From contig NW_024470381.1 of assembly GCF_900496995.4 (NCBI RefSeq), positions 610,687-674,686 on the forward strand: a DNA stretch of 64,000 nucleotides, read 5' to 3'. Position numbers and translations under genes: made by a program. The stretch is from Aquila chrysaetos chrysaetos. Taxonomy: Eukaryota > Chordata > Aves > Accipitriformes > Accipitridae. Positions 60,601 to 64,000 of the stretch are shown piece after piece. The stretch's first letter is position 1. Each line of letters starts with the position of its first letter. The notes under the pieces were generated by a model. The model was not told where the DNA came from. It did no database searches and saw only the letters and a program-made list of their open reading frames with translations.

Positions 60601-62431
60601 CTCCACAAACTCTTTGCAAGCAGAGATCAACAGGACTGAGGTCAGGGTCTGCTGATGGGTCCTGTGCTGGAAGACAAGAGACAGCTTATATTAATTTTGT
60701 TTCCATCCACTGTCACTAAAAAGAGATGCATCCTCAACACCTTGCACATCTTCTTGCTTTCCCAAAAGCCAGAAAATGTGTGTACTCACCACCATCTCCT
60801 ATTGCTTCATGTGTTCATTACAAGCCATGCTTGCTAGATATGGCTTTACTACTTTAGCCGTGCCAATGTCACACCACCACTTCATGTCATCAGCTCATCT
60901 TAGACCTATCCTGCACCCTCCACTGCCTTTTCCTCACTCTGCACTATCCCCACTCCCCAGCCTCCCAGCAAAACCCTCCAGCTCCCCTACTCTGTTGCAT
61001 CATTTTCTGAGTGCACCTAATGCTGTGGCAGATCCCTCAGAACCTTTACGGGAACCTTCTCTCTAGGAGCATCCAACAGCATTCAGAGCATGCTCTGATG
61101 AGCATACCCATCATGACCTGATGCTCTCCCCACCCCATCACCCAAGGGGGGACACCCCCTTTGCTTCCCTCACTTTGATCAACACAAGCTTCTTGCTAAG
61201 ATATGGGTCAGGTGGACTCAGAATTGGGGACCCCCTTGGAGAGTGTGGCTCAGGACAGATTTTGGGTGAGCTGCTGGATGAGAAGAGCCCTGAAAAGCAA
61301 AAAGGAAGAAGCCTGGATACCCATTGATAAAATTTCTGTTGGTACACTAAGAAATCATGGTGTTAGTTATCTGTTCACGTAACCATGGGAAGATCATTTC
61401 AACCTCTATTGAACTATTTAAGATTCATGCTATCTCAGTCACCCCCATACACTTTATTTCATGAGGAACAGCACACTGGGACTTGATTTTCAGCACCTAT
61501 TTAGGATAGATGTATAGACAAATACCTACCTTTGAACAGCTGCCTTTTAAACCTACATCTCATGGGTGTAAATGGCAGAGGAGGAAAGGTGAAGCATCAT
61601 GGCTATGTCCCATCTGCGGAGAGGCAGCTGAAGGTAGAGCGCACAAAAATTTCACAGGTAACCATGTCGTGACCGACATTTTTTCAAAGATAATGCAATT
61701 TTTCTCTTGAAGCTTTGGATGAAAGCAGACTTTCCTTGCCTCGGGCAGAAGCCAGTCAGGTGGAAAGGGACAGCAGGAACAAACCAACAGAGCAGAACAT
61801 GGTTTGGAAAGAAGTTCAGGATTTGGTATAGAAAAAAAAAAAAGCTTCTTCTCACTGAAAGCAGACAGATACAAGCTGTTAGGCTCGCTGTGCTAGCCCA
61901 GTCCTGCATAAAAATCCCCCTCACCTGATCATTTGGTCTCATGTTTATCAAAGATTTTTATTAAAAAGACAGGACCTGAAAGCTTAGTTCTCCTCTTGCT
62001 CATCTAAGATAAGCAGGCAATTCCAGCTTTGCACTAAAAATAACAAAAATCAAGCCTCATACATTTAAACTTTCCATCATTCAAGTCACTTTTACGAGCT
62101 CAGGACCACAAGCCAAACTAGCAGAAACAATCTTTTTCATGAATCCCATGCAAGGGTGACATCAGATGATGTCCAAATTTGTCCAATTTGTGCAAGCACA
62201 ACCCTGGAGATGGCTGTTGGTCAAGCTGATGGAAATCTCAGCTTCTAAAGCAGCTCCGCAATGGAACAGGCATCAAGCAAAGCCACAAGCTCTCCGGTGC
62301 CTGTTACATCCTCATGTCCCAGCAACTGGTAGTGTTGACCCTCAAGGAGAAGAGATGGTGATCTACCTCCTTTTGGCTTTGCCATAGACTGGGTGGCTTT
62401 GGCCAAAACGCTTGAAGTAGGAAGACCAAAA
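60601..62431. other. Non-coding stretch
   Basis: No gene is recognised. Contains a pyrimidine-rich block at 60900-61010 and otherwise ordinary unique sequence. Confidence 0.4.
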
Positions 62432-62579
62432 CCCATCCCTGGAAACATTCAAGGTCAAGTTGGACGGGGCTCTGGGAAACCTGATCTAGTTGAAGATGTC
62501 CCTGATGATTGCAGGGGGGTTGGACTAGATGACCTTTAAAGGTCTCTTCCAACCCAAACCATTCTATGATTCTATGATT
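62432..62579 (+). mobile_element. CR1 3'-end with intact terminal repeat
   Basis: CCCTGGAAACATTCAAGGTC, GGTTGGACTAGATGACCTTT, then AACCCAAACCATTCTATGATTCTATGATTA. The two ATTCTATG units at 62561-62577 are the CR1 3' signature used in priming. This is the best-preserved short CR1 in the window, about 150 bp, 5'-truncated. Confidence 0.9.
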
Positions 62580-64000
62580 AGACATCATCTCCAGTTTATA
62601 CCTAAAATATTTTGGTTGGAACAACAAAAAGCTGGGAACCAGTAAATTAAATGAAGGATGCAGGAGGGGGAAAAGGGAGCAAGACACACCAAGAGACATT
62701 TGTGAAAGACATATTGCTAGTTAGCAGGAGCAGCGGTAACAACTTGTCTGTGCCGTTGTTCATGTTTCAGACTTCTAGCCTTCTCCTGAAATTTTTTAAT
62801 TAAAAGTGTGACTAAGTCTCTAGCTGCTACCAAAAAAAAATTAAGTAAGGCTGTTGCTGACAAATAGGCTACACCAAGCAGAAGTTGCTGGCTCAATATA
62901 AAGCCACTGAGTGTGGTCCTATGACCCCAACAGGTCAAGGTGGGGATCATCATGATGTTGCTGCCCTGAAATATATCCACGCTGCTCCATATGTATGCTG
63001 CTCATTTTTCCTTTTTTTCCTTTTCTCCTTCCTTCTGGTCACCTCATCTACATTTGTTCAGCAGCTGAGGCCACTGCCCTGCAACAAATCACCCCGGGCA
63101 GCTTTCCTCCCCGGCTCCTGCCTATAAGTCCCTCCTCCAAGAAGAGGGAAAAATCCTTTCATCGCCAAGGAAAATTGTCCCCGAAGCTTGTTTCAGTCTG
63201 GCAGGGAGCAGATGAATCATGCAACAGGCCTCTGAGCAATGACAGCAGGAGCCAGTTAGTGTTTCAGAAGAGGTAGCTCCGGGGCCATGGCCGCTTCGCA
63301 CAGTGAATGCATCTCATGTCAGTCTAGTGTTAAGTCCTTCTCTTTACAAAAAAGGAATTTTTTTTTTTACATAAAATAACTCTTCAAAACAAACATCTCA
63401 TTACTAAAGTATATGATGAGTGGCTATCTAGAAAGCCTCTCCTTACCATAGAAATGTTTTAGTGAAAACTCTATAGCTCCATAAAACGCTACGTTATAAA
63501 AGCGCCATCTGTTTCTTTACATTTTCCTTCCATCTGGGTATTTTATAGAGAGATTTTATAGCCTTTTGCACTTTTATATACCTCTTTCAAAAAAAAAAAA
63601 ACATACTAAATGGGCAGGATATCCATTCAGAGCTAGGGACGGGAAGGTGAGAAGACTGGGAAGGGATAAAGAACTTGAAGGATATCCTTGAGACATTTCA
63701 ATTAACAAAGAGCTACACCCCAGCAGTGCTGGATTCCTTCATTTTGCATTTTTTTTTTGCAAATGGTAGGTGACGTTACAATGAAATACAATTTGTTTCT
63801 TCCGTTTAATAAACCATCTCCCTCCAGCTGGGAGAAAGAAATGATAAAAGAAGAAGAGGCTGGTTAGGATTTAAAGGAGCATTTGAAAACTTAAATCCTG
63901 CTGGAGAGGGCAGAGAGGGGCTCATCCCATGGCACAGTGAGAGCACTGCGACTATGACATTCTTCCCACCAGCAGACCAAAAGATTAAATAATAAACAAG
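62580..64000. other. Non-coding end of window, 3'-UTR- or enhancer-like
   Basis: No coding frame is recognised. From about 63280 to 63800 the sequence is AT-rich but non-repetitive (TTATAAAAGCGCCATCTG, TTTTATAGAGAGATTTTATA) with A/T runs at 63358-63370 and 63589-63601. Such texture is common in conserved 3' UTRs; a minus-strand gene ending here is possible. AATAAACAAG closes the window. This is an impression and not a call. Confidence 0.25.

Noticed and set aside
1..64000. CRISPR arrays, operons, tRNA or rRNA genes
   Set aside because: No regularly spaced repeats, no bacterial gene arrangement, and no cloverleaf-forming or rRNA-like sequence was seen; the DNA is vertebrate.

Overview
The window is vertebrate nuclear DNA, almost certainly from a bird. 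The evidence is a long CR1 LINE with the CR1 terminal ATTCTATGA signature, five or six further CR1 tails and fragments, several avian-type solo LTRs with clean 5-bp target-site duplications (TSDs), and one host gene with short GT-AG introns. Nothing prokaryotic is present. The exact species cannot be told from the sequence.

Layout. Positions 1-1.45 kb hold the last four exons of a + strand gene that I recognise as DHX34, an RNA helicase of nonsense-mediated decay, ending in its two C-terminal zinc-finger-like motifs. Its coding sequence shows two apparent single-base frame breaks, one of them at a C12 run that forms the exon edge. From 1.5 to 9 kb the DNA is non-coding, with AT-rich TAATTA-bearing stretches, a 36-C run, a CR1 scrap and a solo LTR (6714-7292). 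A second type of LTR lies at 9096-9575, followed by a 2.5-kb 5'-truncated CR1 on the minus strand (about 9826-12350) and another solo LTR (12537-13114).

The main element is an 8.5-kb gammaretrovirus-like (class I) provirus on the minus strand, 13853-22311. In element order it has a complete 5' LTR, a primer-binding site matching tRNA-Arg 18/18, a leader, gag, an in-frame UGA, one long open pro-pol frame, env, a polypurine tract and only the first 113 bp of the 3' LTR. Two substitutions and one 3-base gap separate the overlapping LTR parts, so it looks young. It is broken: gag has two frame changes, pol changes frame near the integrase end, and a solo LTR of another family (14308-14884) is inserted in env, which also has an in-frame stop. 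An RNase H catalytic aspartate is replaced.

From 22.3 to 64 kb I find no convincing coding exon. This part carries more solo LTRs (26071-26656, 27548-28249, 36973-37905, 46202-46768), short CR1 tails, microsatellites and long unique stretches, consistent with a gene desert or a large intron. The last 800 bases look 3'-UTR- or enhancer-like. Eight LTR insertions can be delimited, seven of them with perfect 5-bp duplications, and one family (6714, 12537, 14308, 26071, 46202) is present five times in both orientations. The new structural information here is mostly the history of retroelements and their nesting.
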